Of a stretch of DNA of 64,000 nucleotides, positions 13,716 through 25,200 are shown piece by piece. The notes below the pieces were generated by a model that was given only the letters and a program-made list of their open reading frames with translations, made no database searches and had not been told where the DNA came from. Source of the stretch: Promerops cafer (lineage: Eukaryota > Chordata > Aves > Passeriformes > Nectariniidae); contig VZSE01009483.1 in assembly GCA_013398275.1 (NCBI GenBank), positions 2,334,931-2,398,930 on the forward strand. Reading direction: 5' to 3'. Within the stretch, counting starts at the first letter, position 1. Every line of letters starts with the position of its first letter. Both the position numbers and the translations under genes were made by a program.

Positions 13716-15014
13716 AATCCCTTGAGAGATATTTTTCAAAAGTGTATGAGCACCAGCGTAAGACATTTAAAATTTATGCTTCTGAATGCCACAAAGGAAC
13801 TATTTTCACCCAGAATGAGGCTAGGAAAACATATCTCTTTTGCATGAAATTCAGTGTTTATTGAATAGAAATATAGTGTAGTTCCTTGTAACCTAGAAAT
13901 CTGTTCCTTCTTTACATCCACCTCAACTTGATATCACTGATGGATTACTAGACAGCCTATTAAGATCACCAACTCTGGCTACCTGATACAGAGGAAGATT
14001 TTGTTCCATCAAAATCTTCTAGAGCAAAGCAGGTGGCAGCTTTTTCAGCAGCTTCTAATTTTTCACTCTATTCAACATGTTCCAGCAGTGGCAGAAATAT
14101 TGTACCTTTGACTGAGCATTTCACAGCTTTCCTCTGCAGGAAGACCCAGTCCTACGTTGAACCACCTACCCCAGAAGAAATGTTACTGTGACTTCCAAAA
14201 GGAGTCAGAACTTATTGCTGAATCTTGCTACAGATCATGGAAGATAAAATATCCTGCTGGGCTAATTGCAAATATTAGGTTTTCTGGTGCCTAACCAGCC
14301 CTATATCTCAATATGCTATATAAATGCATGTTCTATCTACTGGGGAGCAGGGCATAATAACAAACCCAAGATTTTATTGCAGTATTGAACATAACTCGCA
14401 TTTTTGCAGATTTGGTTCAAATCTGGCAATATTTGAAAATATTGCACTCTCAGACTTCTCCAATTTTTCATTAATATAAGGCTGAATCCACCGTTTATGA
14501 ACATAAAATAATGGGTAAGAGGAGCTACATCTGAAATGATCTTCACCTGTTTTCTACTCCTTATGATATGCTGATGTATTTTCCTTCTTGCAAGCATCAG
14601 GATCTCACAAGAGCACTTGATAAGTGTAAGATGTCTTTAAGACTCAGAAATGACAGAAAAACATCAGGAGTCATGATGGAGTGACTCCTACAAGTAAAAA
14701 TGCTCAACTGAGCATCTCTGGATGCCTTTTTCATACAATACCTCACCATCAGCTTATGATTCTCCATAAAAAATGATAAAAGTCCTCTATCCTAGCTAAT
14801 ATTTCTGAGATGTCCTCAGACAAGAGTCATGCAAAAGCAGTTGCATTTAACCACTTTCAGGGTGACAAATATAGGTATCTGTGCAAGAGCTACAGTGAAA
14901 GAAAAAACACCGATTTCTGCCATCTTCCCAGCAGCTGCATTTGGGAAAAAAAAAATACTAGTGCTGTTCTCAGGAATTCATGGAGTAGCCACATTCAGTT
15001 GAATTCATAAAAAG

Positions 15015-15600
15015 AAGCATGGCCAGCAGGCCAAAGGAGGTGATTGTGCCCTCTACTCCACTCCTGTGAAAACCTCCATCCAGCTCTGGGGACTCCTGCA
15101 CAGGAAGGACAGGGACCAGTTGAAATCGGTCTAGAGAGGGCCAAAAAATGATCAGAAGGGCAGAGCAGCCCTCCCATCAGAGGTGGCTAAGAGAGCAGGA
15201 GTTGTTCAGCTTGAATAAAACTAGGCTCCAGGGAGACCTTATTAAGGCCTTTCAATACTAAAAGGGGGGTAAAAAGAAAGATGGGAACAAAGCTTTTGGG
15301 TGGGCCTGCTAAAACAAAACAAGGAGCAGTGGTTTTCAGCTAAAGGAAGCAGATTTAGACTAAAAGAAGGTAGACTTAGACTAGGCATAAGGAACAAATT
15401 TCTTAGAATAAGGATGGTTTAAAAAACTGGAATAGGTTGTCCAGAGAGGTGTCTCATTCCTGGAAACATTCCAGGTCAGGCTGGACTGAGCTCTGAGAAA
15501 CCTGCTCAGTCCCTGCACACTGCAGAAGGGTTGGACTAGATGACCCTTAAATGTCTCTTCACACCCAAACTATTCGATGATTCTGTGATTCTGTGGTTCT
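15015..15600 (+). mobile_element. CR1 LINE, 3' fragment (about 590 bp)
   Basis: Plus-orientation CR1. It carries end-of-ORF2 and 3' UTR sequence such as CCATCCAGCTCTGGGGACTCC, GGCTCCAGGGAGACCTTATT and GGGTTGGACTAGATGACC, and finishes in TGATTCTGTGATTCTGTGG. The reverse transcriptase region is lost apart from the extreme end, and internal indels make it an inactive relic. The terminal 151 bp (15435-15585) recurs at 17546-17696. Confidence 0.92.
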
Positions 15601-16326
15601 ATTTATGTCTACATCTTTATTTTAGGAACAAACCCATGCTTGTTCTGCTTCTAAGGTACTGTTTCTAACCTTTTGCCTTCTGGTTAGACCTTTCAGCCAC
15701 CAAGCCCTAGTCTCACCTTAACGAGAATGAAGTCTGAAATGACTGCGAAGCCAAATACCATCAGCATTCTGTACAGTACTAAAACTGCTGTAATACAAGC
15801 AGGCTCTTCAATAACTTTTTCCTAGTAAGAAAAGCTTACTCCACATGAGAAAGCTGTAGGGCAAAACTCTTGTTTGCTTCTGAGGAAATTCATCCACTGA
15901 CATCAATGTCCATGAAGTTATTAATGAAACATGGCCACTATGCCAAAAGCTATTGCCAGCACAGAAATCCGGATGGATTCTTGACTTTTATGGTCGCCAG
16001 AAACAGATCACTAATTCATGAGATTTGTATAGTTGATACCTTTGGCAAGTCTAAACTTAGACTGAGAAGTGGCATGAGGGATTTCTGTAACATTACATTC
16101 ATGCTTCTTTGTGCCTCCATACTGATGTTTTTCATAGAGGCAATAAATGGAAAGATTCCAGCTAAGACATGTTTTCTTAAGCTTTGGTCTTACAATGCAA
16201 GCACTTTGAAGTTCATTGCTTTAATTAGAAGCAGAGACTGAAAGAAAAAAACAGGGGAGCTATTTCCCAGGTGGGGACTGGAGCTGCAACTGCAATGCAA
16301 ACAATAAAGAACACTGCATAACTTCT

Positions 16327-16600
16327 GCCCTAGTGAAATGCTGGCTTGTGTTTTGCCTAATGGCAGATCAATACCATACAAATGAAGCAATTACAGTTGT
16401 GCCATATAAAGTCTTATTTGGTCAGCAGCCAAAATGGGGATTAGCTGGAAAATTCCTAGGACTTTCTGTCTGAATATTATTGCAGAAGTTAATGAGGAAT
16501 ATCTGATATGCTTAGACAAACATGAACAGTGCCAGGAACCAGATGAGATGGTTGGTCCAATAGCCAGTGTGCTGTTAATTAAAATGCCCTGAAGCCAGCT
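16327..16600 (+). pseudogene. Integrase-like relic, copy A (frameshifted)
   Basis: The plus-strand frame around 16340-16455 encodes YHTNEA..VVPYKVLFGQQPKWGL. The PYK.LFG..PK.GL pattern resembles the C-terminal end of the integrase core found in KRBA2/SCAND3-type domesticated genes and the mobile elements they came from. The frame then breaks where this copy lacks one G present in copy B, and no DDE catalytic region is recognised upstream. It is a short degraded fragment; similarity is judged from memory only. Confidence 0.4.
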
Positions 16601-17437
16601 GAACAGCAGCCTAAGATCAGGTGAAATGATCACAAGGGCAATCCAGTCCCTCTGGCAACCAGCTATATGATGTCACCATCGATACAGCCATGTACACAGG
16701 AGCAAACTCTCCACCTTCCCCCAGCATGGAAGCAGGTTCCACTTAAGCATGGAGCATCTTCACTTTTGCACAGGTCTGTGTCCCTGTACTGCCACTGGTG
16801 GTGGTGAAGGAAAGGCCACAGTCAGCTCAATTCAATGGTTCTGCCAGGACTTATTATGTCCCACTCATTCTCATCTACTACATCACCTGGTCTAGTAAGT
16901 GTCCCTGCCTGTTGGCAGAGGCAGCTAAAACAAACGGGATGGGAATTGCTCGGCAGTGCGGTCTTAGAGCATTTTATTCTGTCATCAGTCTCTTCCAAAA
17001 CCCGAGGCGAGAGACACAGGGAAGATGACACAGCTCACGCATGCCACAGCAGCCAAAAATTATCTCTGTTACAGAACATTTCAAAAGTTTTTTGGCCAAT
17101 AGCATACTGCGAAGGCTTTCAGACATTTGCTATAGTGAATCACTAAAAGCACATACACCTGCTTCTAACAATGCTTGCTTGTATGCTCTAAGAAACAATA
17201 CACAATAATCCATTTTTAAGCTTAGAACTTTCTACTATATTGCTAAACACATTTTTCTACTTCCTTTCATCCTGACTCCGCTAAACTCACAAACTCAAAC
17301 TTGTTCATGTCTTTGTGGCAACCATCATTGTATCTATTTGCTTCCTGACTCACACTGCAAAGATTTTCTGCTCTCTATACCTTCTTAGGATCCTCTGCTT
17401 TTTAAATTTCCCATCTGCTTTTTACATTTCCCACACC

Positions 17438-17505
17438 TGCCCATGGCAGGGGGTTGGAAACAGATGGTCTTTAAGGTCCCTTCCAACCCAAACCACTCTG
17501 TGAAA
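17438..17505 (+). mobile_element. CR1 3'-end remnant
   Basis: A short stretch, CCCATGGCAGGGGGTTGGAA followed by GGTCTTTAAGGTCCCTTCC, matches the last part of a CR1 3' UTR in plus orientation. It is only about 65 bp and lacks the terminal repeats. The same remnant occurs in the duplicated copy at 19183-19250. Confidence 0.75.
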
Positions 17506-18076
17506 TGCAAATATAGCAGCTCTCAGGCCAGTCAGACCAAGCACNGGTTGTCCAGAGAGGTGTCTCATTCCTGGAAACATTCCAGGTCAGGCTGGACTGA
17601 GCTCTGAGAAACCTGCTCAGTCCCTGCACACTGCAGAAGGGTTGGACTAGATGACCTTTGAAGGTCTCTTCACACCCAAACTATTCGATGATTCTGNTGC
17701 CAGCACAGAAATCCGGATGGATTCTTGACTTTTATGGTCGCCAGAAACAGATCACTAATTCATGAGATTTGTATAGTTGATACCTTTGGCAAGTCTAAAC
17801 TTAGACTGAGAAGTGGCATGAGGGATTTCTGTAACATTACATTCATGCTTCTTTGTGCCTCCATACTGATGTTTTTCATAGAGGCAATAAATGGAAAGAT
17901 TCCAGCTAAGACATGTTTTCTTAAGCTTTGGTCTTACAATGCAAGCACTTTGAAGTTCATTGCTTTAATTAGAAGCAGAGACTGAAAGAAAAAAACAGGG
18001 GAGCTATTTCCCAGGTGGGGACTGGAGCTGCAACTGCAATGCAAACAATAAAGAACACTGCATAACTTCTGCCCTA

Positions 18077-18337
18077 GTGAAATGCTGGCTTGTGTTTTGC
18101 CTAATGGCAGATCAATACCATACAAATGAAGCAATTACAGTTGTGCCATATAAAGTCTTATTTGGTCAGCAGCCAAAATGGGGATTAGCTGGAAAAGTTC
18201 CTAGGACTTTCTGTCTGAATATTATTGCAGAAGTTAATGAGGAATATCTGATATGCTTAGACAAACATGAACAGTGCCAGGAACCAGATGAGATGGTTGG
18301 TCCAATAGCCAGTGTGCTGTTAATTAAAATGCCCTGA
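18077..18337 (+). pseudogene. Integrase-like relic, copy B
   Basis: This open frame has about 87 codons. After the YHTNEA and PYKVLFGQQPKWGL motif it continues with VPRTFCLNII and then an acidic EVNEEYL segment. This layout resembles the end of the integrase core in KRBA2/SCAND3-like proteins, where the PY..LFG motif is followed by GL, then LP, then an EEDL-type tail. It is too short to be functional and is the same locus as the copy A relic if the duplication is artefactual. Confidence 0.4.
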
Positions 18338-19182
18338 AGCCAGCTGAACAGCAGCCTAAGATCAGGTGAAATGATCACAAGGGCAATCCAGTCCCTCTGG
18401 CAACCAGCTATATGATGTCACCATCGATACAGCCATGTACACAGGAGCAAACTCTCCACCTTCCCCCAGCATGGAAGCAGGTTCCACTTAAGCATGGAGC
18501 ATCTTCACTTTTGCACAGGTCTGTGTCCCTGTACTGCCACTGGTGGTGGTGAAGGAAAGGCCACAGTCAGCTCAATTCAATGGTTCTGCCAGGACTTATT
18601 ATGTCCCACTCATTCTCATCTACTACATCACCTGGTCTAGTAAGTGTCCCTGCCTGTTGGCAGAGGCAGCTAAAACAAACGGGATGGGAATTGCTCGGCA
18701 GTGCGGTCTTAGAGCATTTTATTCTGTCATCAGTCTCTTCCAAAACCCGAGGCGAGAGACACAGGGAAGATGACACAGCTCACGCATGCCACAGCAGCCA
18801 AAAATTATCTCTGTTACAGAACATTTCAAAAGTTTTTTGGCCAATAGCATACTGCGAAGGCTTTCAGACATTTGCTATAGCGAATCACTAAAAGCACATA
18901 CACCTGCTTCTAACAATGCTTGCTTGTATGCTCTAAGAAACAATACACAATAATCCATTTTTAAGCTTAGAACTTTCTACTATATTGCTAAACACATTTT
19001 TCTACTTCCTTTCATCCTGACTCCGCTAAACTCACAAACTCAAACTTGTTCATGTCTTTGTGGCAACCATCATTGTATCTATTTGCTTCCTGACTCACAC
19101 TGCAAAGATTTTCTGCTCTCTATACCTTCTTAGGATCCTCTGCTTTTTAAATTTCCCATCTGCTTTTTACATTTCCCACACC

Positions 19183-19250
19183 TGCCCATGGCAGGGGGTT
19201 GGAAACAGATGGTCTTTAAGGTCCCTTCCAACCCAAACCACTCTGTGAAA
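19183..19250 (+). mobile_element. CR1 3'-end remnant (second copy)
   Basis: Same CR1 tail remnant as at 17438-17505, present again because it lies inside the duplicated block. It is not an independent insertion. Confidence 0.75.
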
Positions 19251-20508
19251 TGCAAATATAGCAGCTCTCAGGCCAGTCAGACCAAGCACAGTCACATCAA
19301 TACAGTAACACATGCTTGTAATGTTTCAAATACAAGCAGCCAGGCTACAGAGAAAACACCGTAATAAAAGTACTAATAGATCTCCACAGTGGATATGGAG
19401 ATACAAATAATGTAATTACTGTTGTCCTGAACACATGCCCATGTGCCAATTTTAATTAAAAAAGCCATATGGAGGGGGGTCCACTGGTGATGGAGATTTC
19501 TGCCATTGCTTTCTAAAAGAACACAAAACATGTGGTCATAGACCGCAGACTGTTTCAGAAACCATTAGCTGAAGTTACAATTTCCTGATAGTTTTCTTTC
19601 CAGGACAGTTTCTTTGACCAAAGACGCTGAGAAATCTACCACCGTGTTTATCTTGACGCACACACCTCCATGGATTTGAAATAATCATACAAACATCTGG
19701 AGTGGGAATGAGCTTCAAATATTCACAGCACAATAAACACAATGCTATTAATCTTCACTATTCCTCTGAGGCTGATGGGCAATTGTCATTGCCCTCAATT
19801 TGCAAAGGTGAATCTGAAGTAAGAAGGTGCACTGATCTCCTCCAAGACTCCCAGGAAATCTGGGCAGGGTCATTAACTAAGCTCACCAGTATGACACAAC
19901 TTCAGGCAATCAAGCTTCATTGCTTCTCAGAAATCTCTGTGTCTTTTCAGGCAACCATTCATAGAGAATTTACCCTTCTGGTCTCCCAGAGATAGACTAA
20001 GCTTAAACTTCTGTGTGTATTTCCTCAATTCAGTCTTTAACCACAACATACTCCTAATTTTTCCTGCCAAAAGTGGGAGACAGCCAACCTGAGTGGCCTG
20101 ACTCCCATAACAAACCAACTCTTCCACATTTTGACCCACTCAGGAGTTCCAAAGAAGTCCATGCTGTCAATCACTCAGGAACTGTATAAAGCTGATTAGG
20201 AAGCTAACTGCTCTTTTTTCCCTGGCAAAGAAGAGGTATGAAGCACTGTCATTTACTTCACTGACTTCAGATTCTCTCTATTTTGCTTTTCCAGCAAGAA
20301 AATTTTATTCAGATAAGAATGATCTGCTTAACATTTAATTCACAGAAATTGTAACTAAAGCCTACTGGTCAGGAGAAGACCTTCTACCATGCAGGAAACA
20401 TAAACATCACTTTCCATAAGCTACTACAACTTCTCAAATACTCCTGTAGCTCCAGGAGATTCAATGTGATGGCTGAAGATATCCTTATCATAGCCATAAT
20501 TTTCAAAA

Positions 20509-21045
20509 GAGGATCATAGTGCAGTCTGGAAAGTGCCTAAGGAGTTGCCTGGTCCAAACTCCTGCTCATACAAGGGTCAGTCCTGAGGTCAGACCAAGCT
20601 GCTCAGGGCTTCAAACAGTCATTTTTTGTAAACTTCCACAGATGAAGCCTGCACAGCCTCTCTGAGCAGTGTCACTGTCAGACTTGCCGTCAGGCAGTCA
20701 GGGGAAACAGTTCCTCCCTACATCCAGTCTGAACTTCTCCCATTTCATTTTATGTTCATTGTCACTGACCTTCCTGCCCTACACTGCTGTGAAGAGTCTG
20801 GCTCCATCTCCTCAAAGACTCCCCACCGTAGACACTTTGGGCTGCTCCTAGGATGCCCCAAAACCATCTCTGCTCCAGGCTGAACAAGTCCAGCTCTCCC
20901 AGACACTCCTCATCAGAGAAAGTCCAGATCCATATCCAGCTCCATCTTGATCATCTTCCATTAAATAGGTTCTATTTATTGATGTTTTTCTTAAATGAGG
21001 AGGCCAAAAAAAAGATGTCGTGTTCTAGATGCAGTCTGAATGTTT
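20509..21045 (-). mobile_element. CR1 LINE, diverged 3' fragment
   Basis: Diverged CR1 in minus orientation. Plus-strand hallmarks are AAGGAGTTGCCTGGTCCAAA, TCAGACCAAGCTGCTCAGGG, CTCCAGGCTGAACAAGTCCA and GAGGAGGCCAAAAAAAAG near the far end. It is old, with many substitutions and a decayed tail. Boundaries are approximate. Confidence 0.85.
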
Positions 21046-22123
21046 GCAATTATTTTATCTAATGCAACAGTATCTTCTCTTGTGGCCTACAAATTGGATG
21101 AACTAAAAGCACTCTAATTGGAAACTGCTTTGGATAATTGCCCACTATCTAAAAGAGATGCCAAAAATAGCAGCCTGCTTATTTAACTGTGACAGGAAAA
21201 AAATCCTAAATCCTCAAGAAACGGTGATGACTTTCTATTCACTTTCAACTACACTTTCATAGACTGAGTTTGCATTATTTAAACTGAAAAGTCAGACCTA
21301 ATTGTCAAGTATTCATGTGGTTTTAAACCAATAAATATTATCAGCAGGTATAGAATATAACCAGAATACTATCATACACTGATTAAAACCTGAGGAGCTG
21401 GATCTTAGTAAATGCAGAGCATCTGCATGTGGGTTGGTCCCCTAGCTTTGTACAGAGGGCATTTTCTTTTTATTTAAAACCAATAAAAAAATGAGCATCC
21501 TCCTAAAACCTCTATTTGGTGTTGCAAACAATAAAAGGCTCTTGTGGAAACCTTAAAATTCAAAATTTTGGTTGAAAATGTAAAAATGTGAAGAATTGTC
21601 TAGTTATGTGTACATTTAGGCACATGAAATATGGACAGTTTGGGAAGCTGAGATTTTCTGTAGGAAATAACTAGATCCCATGAATTTTTCTGCAGGCTTA
21701 AGAGTTTTAAGATCCAAAATAGGCCTAAATCACACAAACAACATAGCATAAAAAGTGTGAAATCAGGTGCCTGCATCCATACCAAAGAATCCAAAGATCT
21801 AATTCTACATATGAAAGCCTCTTAAAGACATAGTTACAAATCTGGGCCGCACTAAATGGACTCATATCAGCAACAGATTGGAAAGAGCCTGATGCGTAAT
21901 TATGTTCAGAGAAAGCTGTACATATTCTGGAGGTAACAGATGGGCTGCCAGATGTTGGGGCTGCTCTCACCTGCAGGCCTCATTCATCCCTGCTGCTAGT
22001 AATGGAAGATCTGGAAGCTAGCAAGGGATCTGGATCTTCCCGTGCAGAGATGCTATTCTTGACCAAGAGGGGAGGAAAAAAATACAAAAAAGCAGCTCTA
22101 TTTTCTTTGTGTGCTGGAGGCAG

Positions 22124-22210
22124 ATTATTATTTTATTTATTACTATTATTATTTATATGATATTATTTATATTATATTATTATTATATTATTATAGATTA
22201 TTATTATTTT
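22124..22210. repeat. (ATT)n-rich microsatellite
   Basis: About 87 bp of interrupted ATT/TTA triplets with occasional ATAT interruptions. Probably polymorphic. Confidence 0.9.
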
Positions 22211-25200
22211 CATGTGTTCTTTTAGAGTAGAAATAAGCGTAACAATAAAATACCTGTCTCTGTATCAGGTCAGGCTTGGATCACTTTTTATCCAGTTGAT
22301 CTTTGCCTTTAAAAAACTGCTGGGAAAATTTTAGTCAAACTTTGACCACAGAAAACTGCCAATCCTGCCAAAAACTGTTAAAAGACAGTCGCAACAAAAG
22401 GACACACAACATCGTTTAGCATAATGTGATTTGCCAAAAGATATAATTAAATAGGAGCTAAATCCTTTTACAGGCTTGATTTAAGCTCTCACTCAGTGAC
22501 TTGGTTGGAATAGGAAGCAGAGGAAGGAAAGCAGAAAACAGGAGTAAGGCATCGAATTATAAAAGTACCTAGACTTGAGCTAAGGATAGCTAGAGAGAGT
22601 TGAGAAAAAGAGCTCTAGTTTTCATTCTGTCTCCTACCACACACAAAGCAGACCAGTTAAGAAGAAAAATTATTGATCAACCACAAATCAACATTTTATC
22701 AAACAGTATTTTAAACTTGTACTGTTCAGTGGGATACATGTATGGCCATTTTTATTTGGAACCTGAGCTCCTTGGGAACATTCTGATGATGGGAAAGAGC
22801 TGCATTTTAAAGCTGTTGTGTCAAGACACACAGTAGCTTAAATTATACATTAAAACTTCTGAATCTTGTTTTGTGCTGTCAACACCTTTCCACCTTTCAT
22901 GCTGGTATGTTCAGTCCATAATGCCTACTCTGTCAAACATTGTGCCAGTCTGAGATACCATTTTCAGTCCAAAGCAACCACAAGAAAGAAAACAAACTTT
23001 TCTCCTTACTTTTGGTTGGGGATTTTTCACAAGAATCAAGGCTGCACAAAGACTAAATAGCCATTTTATGTGTCTTGGAGTCCATCTAGTACTTACTGTC
23101 AGTTGGAAGTGGGCAGTTTTGCAGCTACCACACAGACTAATCGCAAACCGTTTTTCAGGTGCTATTTGTTCCCCAAATGTCATTTCCACAGAGAGGTATT
23201 GTTACGAGCTGCTGAGATGCCTTTCAGCAGCCTACTCTCTTGCTTTAGTCTACCTACAATTTACCTGAACAATTATTATCTTACTGGGATAGGCCTTTTA
23301 GTTGTTGGGAGCTGTACCATTCAAAGGGCAGTTCCTGGGACTTGACACCTAAACAGCCAAAGAGTTGTAATAAAAAGAAAAGAGAGAAATAATAATGAGC
23401 AGCATTGTTAAAATATAAAGGGCTGCATCTTACCCTCTGCTGAGATGCTTTACAAAGGATTGGAGAAATGGCAGGGAAAAGGGCAGGAGAAAATGATGTC
23501 TGAAGTGCCAAGAGGCAGCGTTTATTTCTCAGGGGATCTATAGACTGGAAACAACTGTAACCTTTTGTATCCCACTGGCATACAGTGGGGATTAATGCTT
23601 ATCAAGGTTTGTAAAAGTTCAGAAAATCATAAGACGTGTGCACAGCAATGGTATCAATATTTTTGAGACATTATGGTCTTTGCTGATAGTCTGAGCTAAG
23701 TTCATCGGTTATACTTAGGTATATGCCCCTTTTTACCTGTCAGAGAATTCAACAGTCTGACAAATTTCATTTGGGCAGATTTGTTATTGTGAAGCCCCTA
23801 TCCTGTTTGAATTCAAACGATTCTGAAACACACAAGCAAGAAAAGAACTAAAACAAGCCTGTTATTGAACTTTTCCTGGTGCTGACTACCTCAGACTGGC
23901 CCAATGCTTCTGTAGGACAGTAAAGAAATTTTTAGTAATCACTAAATATCAGAATGAGAAATCTCTTGTATAAATAGCTTGTAAGAAATATTTTTTTTTT
24001 TTTTAAAAAGAAGCCTCATTGTGCTTTTAAGCCAGTACTGAAGCCACAGATACAGAATGGTAGCTTCATCTTTTACACTGATTATACATCTAATTTAAAA
24101 ATACCTATTGCCACTGAAATATTTAGATTAAAAAAACAGCTTTTCCATCCAATAGTTTTACTGCTGTTTCCATGCTCTGTTCTTTCACTCCTGCTCAGTA
24201 ACACTTCTCACAACTTTTCTCACTAAAATCCCAAGACCTTCCTTAGAGTAAGGAGCAGGATGATGCTAATGGAGACGCACTAGCAGAGAACCTGAGTGTG
24301 ACCAAAATGGGAGCTGAGATTCTTGGAAGAGCTTTGCCTTCCATCAGTTGCTTCTACTGTCATTTGTAGTGTAGGTAAACAGAAATGGTAGCAGAACAAA
24401 TTCCTGTGACTTTTGATTTCTCCTCCAAACCACAGAGAGCTTTGTTCAATTATGAATCATCCCTGAAGTCTGAGAGTGAAAACTTCCTGCTAGTGGCAAT
24501 GAAGAAACAGGCTCTGTGAGGCAAGGCAGGTCAGAGATGGCTCTTTGAAGTACTTGAAAGATACAGTGATTTTTTTCCCCCCCAGGTCAGAGAAAATTCA
24601 GCAAGTGCAGCATCATGGACACTAATGAGTTGTTTTCTTTCAAACAGACAAGTATCAGAAATTACCTCAATAGCAATGCTCTTCACTGCAATTTGGTGAC
24701 TTAAATCAAAATTATTACAATTTCCTTCCTCTATAAGTAAAAATTGCAAGAATGGGCAAAACTCTTTCAAGTAGAAGGTTTTGCCTCAATACATTTGCTT
24801 GTACATCTTGCAGTGGATCTTATTAGTCATCATCAAATTTTCCCCTCTTTTTACTGCACTATTTTTGACAGGGAAGACTCTTATCTTGATTGGAAATTAT
24901 GAAATTAATCCAACAGGCATCACTGGGGAACAAAGCAAGCTGGGACTCTAATCTCTGTTCTCAAGGCTTTATATTTACTTTTCAAATAGATAAGTCTATT
25001 TTTAGACAGAAATAATCCAGGTAACCAAAATTAAGTATGCCTCCCAGGCTCAGCCGAAAGAACAACTTGCTAACATTCATTGTCAGGTTCTCTTCACTGA
25101 TCTTCCTTTGACCCCTGACTTTTATATTTCTTCCCAAGCAGCGGCCCATTCTCTGCCTTTTTACCTACTCAGTGTTATTTTCAGTTGATAGAAAATCCAA

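Larger units (their letters stand above)
15435..17544. repeat. Duplicated segment, copy A
   Basis: This block is repeated immediately to its right. 15435-15585 equals 17546-17696, and 15954-17544 (1,591 bp) equals 17698-19289 (1,592 bp). I noticed only a handful of differences: one G indel (near 16453/18197), one T/C change (near 17137/18882), and a few changes near 15546/17657. The intervening 15586-15953 is absent from copy B. Copy A ends exactly at an N. Confidence 0.95.
17545..19289. repeat. Duplicated segment, copy B, with single-N joins
   Basis: Copy B is bounded by a single N at 17545 and split by another single N at 17697, the only ambiguous bases I saw in the window. It reproduces copy A in the same order, minus the 368 bp at 15586-15953, which the second N replaces. 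Near-identity plus Ns exactly at the junctions points to an assembly artefact (alternative haplotype or misplaced gap-filling contigs) rather than a biological tandem duplication. Confidence 0.9.

Noticed and set aside
15870..16241. 123-codon plus-strand frame partly repeated at 17725-17985
   Set aside because: It appears twice only because the segment is duplicated in the assembly. The protein resembles nothing I know.
16798..17146. Overlapping 76-, 69- and 103-codon frames on both strands, repeated 1.7 kb later
   Set aside because: Shadow frames in the duplicated intron block; duplication, not selection, explains their recurrence.
15435..19289. True tandem segmental duplication
   Set aside because: Single Ns exactly at the joins and allelic-scale divergence favour an assembly artefact, though reads are needed to be certain.
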